Origin: Meandrina meandrites
Taxonomy: Eukaryota > Cnidaria > Anthozoa > Scleractinia > Meandrinidae
Length of the DNA: 64,000 nt
Direction: 5' to 3'
NCBI GenBank assembly: GCA_963693305.1
Contig: OY855915.1
Location: forward strand, 3,561,618-3,625,617
Part shown: piece after piece, positions 38,763-50,340 of the stretch
Layout: each line of letters opens with the position of its first letter
How positions within the stretch are numbered: the stretch's first letter is position 1
Made by a program: the position numbers and the translations under genes
The notes under the pieces: model-generated
The model's input: the letters and a program-made list of their open reading frames with translations, nothing else
Databases searched by the model: none
Told to the model about the DNA's origin: nothing

Positions 38763-40499
38763 AGATCAAGGTATTCTTGCAATAGTTAGTGCATGGTAAT
38801 GGAACGTGGAGTTTGTTCTCAGATTCCATTAGGTTCTACACGGTTTCTCGTTTTTAAAATTTAGTGAAAAGATAGTCTGGAGCCAACCCGTATAGAAACC
38901 TGTAAAATAATGTGGTCCTTTGAATTTGCTGCTGGCGTGTTATATTCGTCCATCCTAAATCACCGGAGTACGCGTCACAACCTCGTTCCCAGTATCTCTC
39001 ACTTTTAGGGAGGCGCTGTTAACGTTTTTTTAATTACGCCAGAAACTCATAAGGAGTTGAAACGTGTAACGCGCGTTCACAGCGTTCGAATATTCAGTTT
39101 TGCCAAGTACCATATTTGGCAACACAAAGAGTTTGTACGTGAATGATTTACACACGTAACGACACACGCAACAAAATTTTCGGTTTTGCGATAACTCGCT
39201 TGAATTTCGACCAAAACGCCATAAATTACTCACATAAACTAAAGAAATTCATTACAGTATCAAGTAAAGTTCTCCAGACCGACTGAATGACGACGAAACA
39301 GAAGAATTTAACCAATTTTAACTTTATTCAACCCAAATTGTTCAAAAACAAGATTACGCCATTACGCGCGAGCTAGCGCGCGCTGTGAATTTAGTCCAGA
39401 TATTGCAATTTTGATTGGTTTAATTTTTTCTCGTGATTCTCCGCATAAGCGCGCGCACACAACATTATGCGATTTCCTTCAGGTTAAGCTCGACAGGGAA
39501 ATAAATTTTGTTTTTCTTCTAAACGAGCACGGTGATCCCCATTTTTTAATGCATTAACTTAATTGACATACGGTTTGACTACAATATATCGCGATTTAAA
39601 GAAACTACTTTGAGATATTTTATTTTGCAATAAAGGCAGAGATAAAGTACCTAAAAATCTCAAAGCATGGTAACAGTTTGAGTGCAGTTAACAAAACCTT
39701 ATCGAAACGGTTTAGCACTCAAGCTGTTCCCGCGAGAGAAAAAAAGGATTTGAAGTTATCCGTAATTCAGTTTGGATGGACTTCCAATATTCATTTATTC
39801 AATATTTTGAAACGGGTGGTGATTTGCGTGGTTTCCTCTTCTTGGTTGCAGCTATATATGTACCCAGCCCTCCTCGCGATGCCCCGATCGATCAGGCAGA
39901 TAAGCACATGTTGCACAATATTATAAAGAGTTAACGCAGAAATGCTGATTTTTGACCAAAACGATTTGAGGGTCAAGAGACAAACAGCACATATTCAAAT
40001 TGGTCAAGCTAATCGTTACTATTCGGAGTATTCGGCCATTATTCACTTTGTTTCCCAGACACTCACACAGTCCGGCAACAACACGCGAGTTTCGTGTTCG
40101 TTCTCGTGCATTCTGAGTGCAGCGAATCGGCCAGCACCAACGTCTCCTCCATTAACAGCGCTATTAAAATGGGAAACGTCAAATCTGTGATCTTACCTTC
40201 AATTTTGCCTTCAAACTTTCCTCCAGAGAAATAAGCACGCTTGGTTGATGGAAATCTTCACCTTTCGCCGGCAGTCGCTCCAGGTTTCCCGCCAAAAATT
40301 AGGTCACGTTGGGTCAAGCGTGACCGAAAACAATGTTTCACTGACACATTTCGGAAGCCGTGTATACAGCATGTTTACATAGTATGTCAAGGCGAGGAGG
40401 TAAATAAATATACAGAATATATTAACCTTTCCTTCCGTGGAAACAACGATCGCATCGCATGAAGAACAGGGTTGCCTAGCATTTTACTATTGGAATCAT

Positions 40500-41345
40500 A
40501 TCAATCGAAGAGAGAAACTTTCAATTTATTAGAGAAAACATTAGACTGCCGGACACGGAGTATTTTGAAATTCGTGTCCGGCAAACATATTTGCAACAAA
40601 ACAACAAACTCGGCGTACTTCGGCGACAATCGTAAATTTCTTAGAAAGAAATACAACAATAGCATTACCTAGCATGATGTTGTTCGAATCTATGGAGTAG
40701 AAAACCAAAATATTAGACTGCCGGACACGGAGTATTTAGAAATTCGTGTCCGGAAGCTGGTGGCAAGCATATTTGTAACAAAACAATAAAATCGGCGTAC
40801 TTCGGCGACAATCGTAAATTTCTTAGAAAGAAATACAAGAATAGCATTACCTAGCATTATGTTGTTCGAATCTATCGAGTAGAAACAGAAAACATATTAA
40901 ACTACCGGACACGGAGTATTAAGAAATTCGTGTCCGGAAGCTGGCGGCTAGCCGAAGCAAAGGAAATGGAGACGTCTGTACGCAGGCTACTGGCGGCAAG
41001 CATATTTGTAACAAAACAACAAAATCGGCGTACTTCGGTGACAATCGTAAATTTCTTAGCAAGAAATACAAGAAAAGCATTGCCTAGCATTGCCTATCAT
41101 GATGCTGTTCGAATCTATCGAGTAGAAAACCAAAAATACTCGACTGCCGGACACTGGGGGCAAGCTTCTAAGTCACGGGATTCGATTTATACACTGAGGG
41201 CGCCGATAATAACACAACACCTCGCACTGCGGTGAAATTCGTTTTCAGGTATGTTAACACGTAAATGATGGTATTAATTGAAATTTGAAAATATTTTCGA
41301 CTGCCGGACACGGAGTATTTTGGAAAACCTGTCCGGCTGCCGGAC
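40500..41345. repeat. Tandem units of about 180 bp with hairpin CCGGACACG...CGTGTCCGG
   Basis: At least three full units and partial ones repeat ACTGCCGGACACGGAGTATT, ATTCGTGTCCGG, ATCGGCGTACTTCGG and TTCTTAGAAAGAAATACAA. Each unit has a 9-bp perfect inverted repeat that can form a hairpin with a loop of about 16 bases. They lie inside the hAT-like element at 38071. Confidence 0.8.
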
Positions 41346-42105
41346 ATATAGACCCATGAGTTCGAGGTTCGAGTGGCAGGGTGATTCTGCAGTTAAGTGG
41401 TAAGCTCAATGTTCTTGTTATTATGCATTTCAGATTCATCGTCCATTTATTACTTTACTTTAGGATTATTAAATCGGTTTCCAGCACTCATTAAAGACAT
41501 GTTAAAACGCATAAGAACGTTAGAAGTCTTAAGAAAGAGTTCAACACTTACCGCAGCTTACCGCTATTAACACATGACTATAAATCCTTCGTCCGCTACT
41601 CCGTCTGAAACATTCGCTTTGTTCAGTGACGATTTAAGAAGAAATAACTTTAACAACACTGTGGAAGCGGTATAAAAAAAACACTACGCACAACACGATG
41701 CTCACGTGTCCCACACGAACGACTTCTCGTCGACAAGCGCTCCAAACGAAAAGACAAGCCAAAGCTTGCATGTGATTGGTTCGGTACATTGCAGTACGGA
41801 AGTGATCGAGAGTAGCCAATCACAGAGCCGCTTTGGATCGGTGCAGTACTACTGATTTCCAACCGTCCCGACCCCCACTATGATAAAAGCTCCCCAATTA
41901 CAAGTCAACCCAAAACCCCTTGCAATTAAGGAAATGATCACAACAGCAGCTATCTAAGTTTATTAAAGGGGCTGCAGACTTTAACTATTCCTCTTTGAAA
42001 TAAAAAAACAATAATACGAAAATGGCACAGTTTGTCATAACAATAAAATTAATTTTGCGCTGCAGCTGCAGTCCATCTTTAAGAATAGGGACAATATTTC
42101 AATAT

Positions 42106-42106
42106 A

Positions 42107-42141
<35 letters not shown>

Positions 42142-43342
42142 GGGATATTGGCCAAGTTCTTTTTTTGAGTGTTTATGGACCGAGACGAAGTTGAGGTCCA
42201 TAAACAGGCAAAAAAAGAACGAGGCCAATATCCTGCCATCTTGACCGAACAAGCTTGGTCAATAAAGGATTTATTATATGACTGTTTTCGAGCACTGAAA
42301 AAAAGCCAGTTGTATGCACAATCAATGGCGCACGCTAAATCATTTCATTGGTTTAAAAGTTTAATGAGTGACTGTCAAATTCTTGAATGAATCGAGGCGA
42401 AGTAAAAAGATGCGACAACAGCGAAATTCACCTCATTTTAACCCTCAAAAGGATATTGAAACGGCTTAAATTGCGAATCAACGTTGAGTTTGAAGCGTTA
42501 AAAGAAGAATGTCCATTCCATCTGGCCGCCAGCGTTTGATTATTGGACGTTTTGCAGAGTATTTGCTCGCTTCTGGTGCTTTAGTGGTGCAAACCTGCCG
42601 TGACATACACGAGCTGAATATTGAAATTAGGGAGTTTAAGAAAACCACAACGGCAACGGCAACGGGAACGTCGCTAAACAAAAGGTTTAATTAGTAGAAC
42701 AATGGCTGTGCGTGTGCGTTTTGATTCTTGGTACATTTCTTTGCCGTCCTCTGCAAAATAACAACGTGAAATGACCAAATTCTGCGTTGCCTGGAGAACG
42801 TGAACCACGACAGCTAACTTTTTAAATTTCTATTTCGAATTTATCGCTGTGTTCCAGATTTAGTTTTGAGATAGTTTTGACAGAGAGAAACAAACTAAAT
42901 GACTTTCGAGTATCGCGATATTCGTAGCTAAAATATAATTCATTTTTTAATCGACGTTGTCCTCGGCGTCGCCGTCGTGGTTTCTTAAACTCCCTATTGT
43001 GATTGTTGAAAGCGTTTGGGACTTACCACTTCACGGGAAAAGCTTGAACTTTTCTACATTTAATTTAAATGCTCGACCCACCCTTACTCGGTGAAAAGAT
43101 GTCAGGTTTGCTCTGCCGGCCGCTTTCTTCCATTTTTGAAGATGTTACACAAACGACAAGTTTGCAGAGTACTTTATTCTTCAGGTATGTCACTGACTTC
43201 AGTCTCTCCCTTTTCCGCCAAACAAAGCTGATATCGTGTCTTCAAGTCGCTTTGCGTTTTAATTTTTGTATTAGCCGGTTTTTGCGGCAAATAACATTCA
43301 CGAAACTCGTTAATTAACATCTGGCCCAAGTTGTTCAAAGGC

Positions 43343-43377
<35 letters not shown>

Positions 43378-43724
43378 GTGGATGGTAGCGTTATCCACCC
43401 TTTGAACAACTGGGGCCTGTAGTTTAATTTGTTTGCTCTCATTCGCTTCAAGACCTATTTCTTTGTTGCCGGACTTCCTTTCGCTAGAAATAGACAGGAA
43501 ATCTTTGTGTTATTTCGGGAAATAGTTTCATAGTGAAAATTTACGACGAAAAGCTTTATCAGGTAGCGTCGGTAAAAGTTTTTTCGCTTGCAGGAACACA
43601 GCGGGCGATCCCGAGCGGTCAAGATGGCTCCATCTTGACCGCTCGGGTAGCCAATCAGAGCACGAGATTCGCTTCATTTTGACCGCTCACGGAGCTAGTC
43701 ATATAATAAGGTTAGATCCGATAC
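42106..43724. mobile_element. 1.6-kb insertion in array spacer, with internal foldbacks
   Basis: Homologous spacers near 21680 and 33120 run straight from TTTCAATATGT to TACAGC..ATCTTGACTGG; here 1.6 kb intervenes. The left 150 bp (42113-42264) is a foldback, with arms starting TTATTGACCAAGC and GGCGGGATATTGGCC. Near the right end GAGCGGTCAAGATGG...CCATCTTGACCGCTC forms a second hairpin. A third small palindromic element lies at 43325. No transposase ORF; no exact target duplication found. Confidence 0.6.
43325..43418. mobile_element. Short palindromic MITE
   Basis: CCCAAGTTGTTCAAAGG ... CCTTTGAACAACTGGGG forms an almost complete palindrome, with internal GGATAACGCTATCCAC and ATCCAGTGGAT repeats. 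It is about 95 bp long and nested in the 42106 insertion. Confidence 0.65.
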
Positions 43725-44136
43725 ATACAGCAACATGATCTTGACTGGTAAATAATATTTTTCAACTTTATTGGAATTTTTGTTTCCAAAGTGAAGTATT
43801 GAAAGGCTGTAAAAACGTAAAGAAAGTTTTATCTAAAAAGGTGCTCTGGTAAATTACCAGAAGGTTAATTAATTAAGCGCTCTTCGAGTGGGTATTATTT
43901 AGGACCAATTCTAATTACATGCCAATCTTACCAAAACACGGTGTCGCTTTGAATAGGTAATGACCACATTTCACAAAAAAACACCAGAAGAACGAGTGAA
44001 TAAATTAATAAAGTGTGTTGTTTCCTGTTGGCGTCTCGACAATAGGACCACCTCTGCTGTACGATTTCTTTCGAATTAAGAGGTGTAAAAAGAAAAGGTT
44101 TTGCCACGCTAAGTGTTCATATTCAGTTCATAGTTG

Positions 44137-45318
44137 ATGATGAATAATACCGAGAAAAACAACAACGGATCGGCAGACCATCATTCAGACAATGAAGACA
44201 GCTTTTCTCCTGGAACTATTGTCATCATAAACTGTGTTCTTAACGCTCCACTGATGCTCACATCCATTCTGGGCAACGCTTTGGTATTGGCCGCCATAAT
44301 AAGAACTCCTTGCATTCGCTCAACCTCGGTGATTATGCTCTGCAGTCTTGCTATGTCGGACATTTTGGTTGGCTTTCTTGCTCAACCGATTTTTATTGCT
44401 CTTCACCTTACCAAAGACCATTTCGTATACCATGTTTGGATAGTGACAGGGCCTGCTTTATGTGGAGTCTCTCTCATGACAATAACAGCCATCACTGTGG
44501 ATCGATTTCTGGCTCTTCACTATCACATGAGATATGCTACTTTAGTGACTAAATCCCGCGTTATATATACTCTAATTACGGGGGGTGACAACTCTAACAA
44601 ATGCTGTTTCGGGACATAGCTAAAATTGTTCCGGGAATCTGGAGATTTTTCCGGGAATCGGGACACTTGGCAATTTGTTCCGGGAAACACACGATAATTC
44701 CGGGACAATGCGGGGAATTCTAAAATTTTCCGGGAATGTATCCCAAAAATTCGGGACGATGTTCCAAATTTCCGGGAGGCTCTTCACTATCACATGAGAT
44801 ATGCTACTTTAGTGACTAAATCCCGCGTTATATATACTCTAATTGTTATATGGTTGATAAGCTTCCTTGTATCAGGTTTTTACTTCTGGGGTCCGCGTGT
44901 ACGTAACTTTATTTTAGGCGTTCTTATTATCATTTCTCTTATAATTTGCACATTTTCTTACATCAGAATTTATCGTATTGTTCGTCGGCATCAGTTACAA
45001 ATCCACGCTCAACAACAGGCAGTGCAAAGTTCCAATGCTCAAAATAACTTAAACATGGCGCGATTGACAAGAAATGCAATGAACACTTTCATTTTCTTCA
45101 TAGCGTTAACTATATGCTATTTTCCCATGTATGTTGTTTTGACTCTCGATGGAATCTCTATTACGGACTGGCAACCAGAATGGGACTTTAGCATCACTAC
45201 AGTATATATGAACTCGTCCATCAATCCATTTTTGTATTGCTGGCGTCTTCATGAGCTTCGAACGGCAGCTGTAAAGACAGCAAGGCAGATGTTATGTAAA
45301 CAAACAGATGGAAACTAG
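44137..45318 (+). pseudogene. Chimeric class A GPCR (d/c of block B) broken by a 200-bp insertion
   Basis: The 5' flank and N-terminus (MMNNTEKNNNGSADHHSDNE) are of the type seen at 22115. From about residue 60 onward (RSTSVIMLCSLAMSDILVGF) it follows the receptor at 27788, as do its 3' flank and the EZH2 exons beyond. After the second cytoplasmic loop, 200 bp of foreign sequence (44578-44777) brings a stop at 44617-44619. The 67 bp before the insert (44511-44577) are repeated after it (44778-44844), and from there the frame continues to the normal end at 45318. Taking out one repeat plus the insert would leave a 304-residue frame, so the rest is undamaged. As it stands, only TM1-TM3 can be made. 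Confidence 0.88.
44578..44777. repeat. 200-bp CCGGGAA-motif insert flanked by a 67-bp direct duplication
   Basis: It consists of degenerate iterations of TTCCGGGAAT and CGGGACA, beginning ACGGGGGGTGAC. The 67-bp flanking direct repeat is far longer than transposase target duplications. No TIR is seen. It resembles in style the CGAGAC-rich segment at 50139. Confidence 0.75.
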
Positions 45319-46376
45319 ACACTTTCGTCTTCCCGAAGAAAAATAACTTAAAAGATACAGAATGCAGTGAGTTGTATAGCGCATGTTGAGGAAGATGTGA
45401 ATAAACAGGAACTGTGCATGTAAATACACAATATAAATATGAGTAATTATAAACAAACTTTGTTAAAAAGTTATTATGTTCTTTATTCAAACTGAGACGT
45501 TTCGAGAATAAATTTTTGTGGGAATGGCATTGTTGGAAGGAGCCGAGGAAGTATATATGAAAGGCGAAAATGATCGAAGAGATTGAGGGACGAAGGCTGG
45601 GGAGCTGATACAATTTTATGGAGGGAGGCTCTAAGGTCGATACCCTCTCCCATTTATATTCCATTATTGACAGAAAATGGTTCCTTTCTCATACAGCCAT
45701 TTCGAGAAAGGTCAGAAAAAGCACTTAAGTGCACGGGAAAAGACCGAAAGGTGGTCTGGGTATTCACGGCAATTTTGCATACTGGCCTAGAGGAAATGTA
45801 CAAGTTTGTATTTTTGCACGTGAAGAATTGTTTCCTCTCAGGAGGACTTTATCTAAAGCTTTACTTTTACTGTCGCATGTCTTTGAGTTAGAAAAATTCT
45901 TCTGAAATTGAGCGTGGCTAAACGTAGCTTAGCTTACCTCAATTTTATTTCCACATGTTTGAAGAGAAAGAAAACGTCCAAATTCGCGTTTGTCTTGTCT
46001 TTATATATCTGATAAGTATATACCACACAGTGGAATAATGCTTTCCACGCGCACTGATTGGTCGACTAGGAAGTGATTAACAAAGTACTTTTGAATGAGC
46101 TAGTAAATGAAAGACCCGTATAAACACCTAAATGACAACTTTTTCTACACGAAAATTATTATACTGCACGAGAGCCCTGCCACTCCAGCCGGAAAAATTA
46201 CCCATTGCGCGGGCGGTGCCTCCCAAATAGTCCATTCTAGGATGTCCCTCTCCCCCTGAAGCCTCACCTTGATAACTCCAGTTTATATGAACTTTTTTGA
46301 GAGCATAGTGATGACATAAAATACCTCTTAATCAATGGAATGTAAAAGTGTTCTCAACAGTTGTTGTTTATTTCAG
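45319..46376 (+). other. Second copy of the receptor c - EZH2 exon 21 spacer
   Basis: Matches 28688-29957 closely, except for about 200 bp missing around 46080. It retains the polypyrimidine tract and acceptor (TTTATTTCAG) of exon 21. Confidence 0.75.
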
Positions 46377-47121
46377 TAATGATGGTAAACGGAGATCACA
46401 GGATTGGCATTTTTGCCAAACGTGACATTGAAGCTGGAGAGGAACTGTTCTTTGATTATAGGTAAGAAAACAAGAGCTTTGTTTTTAATGTAAATCCAAA
46501 GACAGTCATTTAAGCCTGTAGCTGGTTATTCTGTGAAAACTTACTTCGAAACTCTCCATAAGTACAGAAACTACGTCATAACCCTCTTAAAATGGCTCTT
46601 TCATTTCCAGAAATACCGAAGTTCAATTTGAAAAAAAATATATAGAGAGAACCGCATGAAAGTACTGCTCAATAGCTTTCATTTGAATGGTCCACACTAG
46701 GGTTTCATCCACAGACTTAAAAGTTAAAACCACCTGGTACAACATAATAAATAGTACCATTCGTTTTTAATCACTCGCTAGGGTTTTATCCACAGACTCA
46801 AAAGTGGAAGTATCGTGAAAGGTTTAAAAACGAACCTTTCGTTTTTAAGTTTGTTTATATTGTAATCCATTTCATCCTCGCCATCCTCGCCATCGTTAGT
46901 CATCCTCACTACCTAATGGGTTCCTGTCATTTATAAAGTACTGTTACGTAGTTTTCTAACTTGCTCATAGTAATCGTTAATCTGACATTAAAGATTTTCC
47001 AAATTTTCTTTAGGCTACACCAAGTCACTTCTTTCTTAATTTGTTTCTTTGCAGGTACAGTGCCACGGACGCTCTCAAGTTTGTTGGAATCGAACGAGAT
47101 GTTGACTTTGCCTTAAGATAA
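46377..47121 (+). CDS. EZH2: Duplicate EZH2 terminal exons 21' and 22' (end of SET domain)
   Basis: Exon 21' is 46377-46461 and exon 22' is 47055-47121. The first is identical to 29958-30042; the second differs from 30660-30726 by one silent change (GAT to GAC). Acceptors, donor (AG|GTAAG), reading phases and stop are intact, and AATAAA follows at 47240. They encode the same 50-residue C-terminus, with the catalytic-type Tyr in FFDYRY. Exon 20 could therefore splice to either pair (introns of 11.6 or 28.0 kb) and yield the same protein with a different 3'UTR. Alternatively this copy is an unused duplicate. The upstream EZH2 exons are not duplicated, so it cannot make a methyltransferase alone. 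Confidence 0.8.
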
Positions 47122-47239
47122 AATATCACCCAACACGTTTGTTTCTATAACACATGCACTGTAGAGATATCAAAACAACAAAGTCATACTAAACTGACCT
47201 GTGTATTATTGTAAGTATTTTTTTCGGATATATTTGAGA

Positions 47240-47245
47240 AATAAA
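47240..47245 (+). terminator. Candidate polyadenylation signal after exon 22'
   Basis: AATAAA in TTGAGAAATAAACGCG, conserved with 30843-30848. Confidence 0.5.
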
Positions 47246-47413
47246 CGCGATCATTTTTTAAAACGAGTGTGTTTTTTCTGCGTGCATGGTATATGTTTGC
47301 GTCAACTTTAAACTAGGCAAGAAAGACTATCATAGAGAAATTAGCAAAGAAATCATTGACGCCTGTCATTTCTTTTCAATCTCCTCAATTTTCTACTCCG
47401 CGTTAAATAACAG

Positions 47414-47988
47414 CAGGGTTCGCACAGTCTTGAAAAGTCCTTGAATTTTAGGGGGAGTCCTTGAAAAGTCCTTGAATTCCATTTTTCCTTGAAAAGTCCT
47501 TGAATTTCTGTGTAAGTCCTTGAAAAGTCCTTGAATTTTCTTCAACTTTAAAAATAGTGGCGTCGAAACCAAATTGCTTTGCATAGACTATGGTATTCTT
47601 TTCCTGTGTAAAGCACCTTCAAACTCTAAAACACGAGTGTAAAAGGAGCCAATAACGAGAAAAGACAAGAATGTAGAGAAGGAGATGGAGCAAACACATT
47701 TATAACATTTAAATACCATCAAGAATGTAGAGAAGGAGATGGAGCAAACACATTTATAGCATTTATATACCTTCAAGAATGTAGAGAAGGAGATGGAGCA
47801 AACACATTTATAGCATTTATATACCATCAAGAATGTAGAGAAGGAGATGGAGCAAACACATTTACAGCATTTATATACCATCTGTTAAATTACCTCCCTG
47901 GTAGGGGGTCCTTGAAAATTCAATTTGGTCCTTGAATAGTCCTTGAAAGGTCCTGGAAAAATGGTTACGATTTTGTGTACGAACCCTG
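47414..47988. mobile_element. hAT-like MITE with internal 54-bp minisatellite
   Basis: Ends are CAGGGTTCGCACA and the complement of CAGGGTTCGTACAC, flanked by AACAG on both sides. The arms are made of CCTTGAAAAGT iterations. The middle (about 47668-47882) holds four tandem copies of a 54-bp unit (GAATGTAGAGAAGGAGATGG ... CATTTATAT), which gives an antisense frame repeating YKCYKCVCSISFSTFL; this is a repeat artefact. Confidence 0.72.
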
Positions 47989-48117
47989 AACAGGCTGCCT
48001 TGATAAAAAAAACAGATAATTCGTCAGTACTGAGCAGACGATTGTGCTAGTTTTTACATTGCAACAAAAACACACCAAATGATATGTTGAGAAAGATCTG
48101 TTTAGTCAGGGTTTCAC

Positions 48118-48500
48118 AATGGCGTCGTAGTCGGAGCCTCGAACAGCAGTTGAAACAACAGCAAGGCAGATGTCATGAGAACAAACAGAAGAAACTTGGA
48201 CACTTTCTTCTTTCTGAATGAAAAGAAACGAAAACAATGAATACAGCGAGACAGTTTTCGTCTCTTTCTCCATTGTCAGTTTGTTGGAGAAATTGTTAAT
48301 AAACTAGAATTATTTATTATCATTTGTCTTATATTTTCTACATCAGAATTTATCTCATTGTTCGTCAGCATCAGTTACAAATCCGCGCTCAACAATAGAC
48401 AGTGCAAAGTTGTTGGTGTTTTGGCGATCTTCGAACGGCAGTTGTTAAGAAAGCAAGGTGGATGTTATCTAAACAAACAGAAGCAAACTAGACCTCGCGA
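48118..48500 (+). pseudogene. Two GPCR relics downstream of the second EZH2 3' end
   Basis: At about 48120-48210 is a decayed C-terminal piece (GGCGTC..GAGCCTCGAAC, AGCAAGGCAGATGTCATG, ACAAACAGAAGAAAC). At about 48313-48492 is a TM5 to third-loop piece (TTATTATCATTTGTCTTAT ... CATCAGTTACAAATCCGCGC) fused to the tail (CTTCGAACGGCAGTTGTTAA). All frames are broken. Their place about 1 kb after exon 22' mirrors the relic at 31753 after exon 22, as if a third block once began here. Confidence 0.8.
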
Positions 48501-50138
48501 TGTTAGATCGAGATGCTCTGAAATTGTTCTCAGTCTGTTGGAGGAGTGCTTTTTATTTTTAATAAACCGCTTGACAAGCATACATTTTTACATGACCATT
48601 ATTTAAACCTCGCATTTACAGAGTAGCTTTAGAAGCTAATATCTTCGAGACAAAGATCAAAGATCTAGAGGCGACGACTATTTTGCATGATGAAGTACAT
48701 GCATCAGTGTAAGCAGAAAATATGATATATTTTGTTCTTCTATCCCGCTTATCATCCATAAATCGGGGCAAACACCAAAGTGAAGTGGATTTAGTTTATT
48801 TCTCTTATGAATTATTGTTAATTAAATTCAACAGAGAAATTGAAAGAATTTTCACGTTCACATCAAACGCAGACCACTCACAGACGGAAACGAACATTCA
48901 GGAAAAACAAATAAAACACGCGTGAGACCGCGGGTGACGTGATGGCAAGAGGTAATGGCCAGCCGCTGACCAGGTAGGCAGGCTCAAAAGTTAATCGTCG
49001 AAGATGGCGAATTTTTGTTGTCAGTACATCGCTTTTACAGTTAATTGCGCCATTTTGCACAGTTGCTTTCCTATATAGCGCGAGTCCCTTAAGGTCATTC
49101 CTCTGTTTTGCATTGCACATCCTTACTGCGCGTAAATTTACGCGTGATTAGCGCGCGTTCTAGCGCGCGCACATTAGAAAATGGCTGCTTTTTTCGACTA
49201 TTTTGCTTGGTACAAGAAAAATGGTAAGAATTGGGGGCATTGGGTTGGCACTCTCTGACCCGCATTTTTGTATACTCTCAAGGGACTGTTTAAATTTGTC
49301 AAGGGAATACTTTTCGCTGTGGACGATAAAAACGTCACTGGATAGGAATGCGTCAGCAGTTCTCGATCCCGAAGTGTTATAGCCTTCTGCAAACTACAGG
49401 TAGGTATTTTTCAAAGATCTGTGCTATTCATCGATTGAATCGCTTAATTTTACATGCTTAAAAGCTGCTGCGAATCTTCATTGTCAGAGGATATTGGCCA
49501 ATGCTATTTTCTATTGTTACAAGTCTATTGTTTGTCGTCTTCATTGAAAGAAGTATTTTTAGCTCGTTACGCAATCTTTTGTTTTGACCACAATTCACGG
49601 ACTTGAGCACGACTTAATGCAGCTTCTCAAGACTTCAGACAGGAAAATGGTAATGTACAATATTGCTTCGAACTTAAATGGAATTTTTAGAAGGATCGGT
49701 AAAGCCACTTAGTGAAAAATTGACTGCAAAAAGCAGTCGGGCTAAAATTAAACTTACGCTTTAGCGTGAATAATGCAGGATCTCACGGCTTCAAAAATAT
49801 GCGGAATTTTGAAGCTTTGATACATTAGTAGCTACATCTTGAAATGAGAATTAATCTAAAACAAAACTTCCTTCAAGTTACTTTCATTTGCCCAGTTTAC
49901 GTTTGGAATTTTAGGCTTCTGAAGCGTATTGATTTGAAAAGCGCATGGTGACATCGGATATGCAGCGTGCGGCCGACTTACCATCGCGTTGTTGTTTATT
50001 TAATAATTGTGTTCAGTTTACGACCTTTTACATGCAAAGATTTACTACAGTACTTCGAAAAATGCAAACAAGTATTTTTTTTTGTTATTAGTTATAGTGA
50101 TGGATGGCATAAAAAGCAACCTGAGTTCCGCTATAGGG
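48501..50138. other. Stretch without recognised gene
   Basis: No domain or supported exon was found. A 43-nt piece at 49181-49223 (ATG with codons MAAFFDYFAWYKKN, then a GTAAG donor) looks like a first exon, but no partner exon of matching phase was found nearby. CG-rich sequence at 49130-49175 (repeated GCGCGC) could be a promoter. Confidence 0.3.
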
Positions 50139-50340
50139 GTGTCGAATGGTAAATGCGAGACTTTGCGAGACCGCGAGACTGATACATTTTCTGCGAGCCC
50201 GAGACTTCCTTAGCATTGAAAAAGAAATCGAGACTCCGAGAAGGCCCTCCATAAAAATACGAGACGAGGAGACCCCTGGAATTTGGCTTAATTTTTGCGA
50301 GACGCGCATTTTTTGAAGGACCATTCACCACCCCCCGCTA
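50139..50340. repeat. GCGAGAC-motif element
   Basis: GGGGTGTCGAATGGT at the left and ACCATTCACCACCCCC at the right form a rough inverted terminal repeat. The inside is iterations of GCGAGAC, CCGAGAC and CGAGACGAG. Non-coding. Confidence 0.55.

Larger units (their letters stand above)
38071..41854. mobile_element. 3.8-kb non-autonomous hAT-like element with 8-bp target duplication
   Basis: An 8-bp direct repeat ATTTCCAA flanks it (38063-38070 and 41855-41862), and the spacer sequence is continuous across it when compared with the homologous spacer near 21400. Termini share an inverted repeat: GTACTGCACCGATCCAAAGC and on through CTCTGTGATTGGC at the left, with the complement at the right. The size of the duplication fits hAT. 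No transposase is recognised; the interior is a 9-bp minisatellite, AT-rich filler and an array of about 180 bp units. Confidence 0.82.

Noticed and set aside
38024..38829. Long open frames in several frames on both strands (about 100-250 codons)
   Set aside because: All come from the stop-free 9-bp repeat; none has homology outside the repeat.
47588..47881. Minus-strand cysteine-rich repeated peptide (YKCYKCVCSISF)
   Set aside because: Product of a 54-bp minisatellite within a transposon; no start context or homology.
49181..49223. Possible first exon MAAFFDYFAWYKKN with a GTAAG donor
   Set aside because: Phase 1 at the donor does not fit the next plausible exon (51356, phase 0), and no intervening exon was found.
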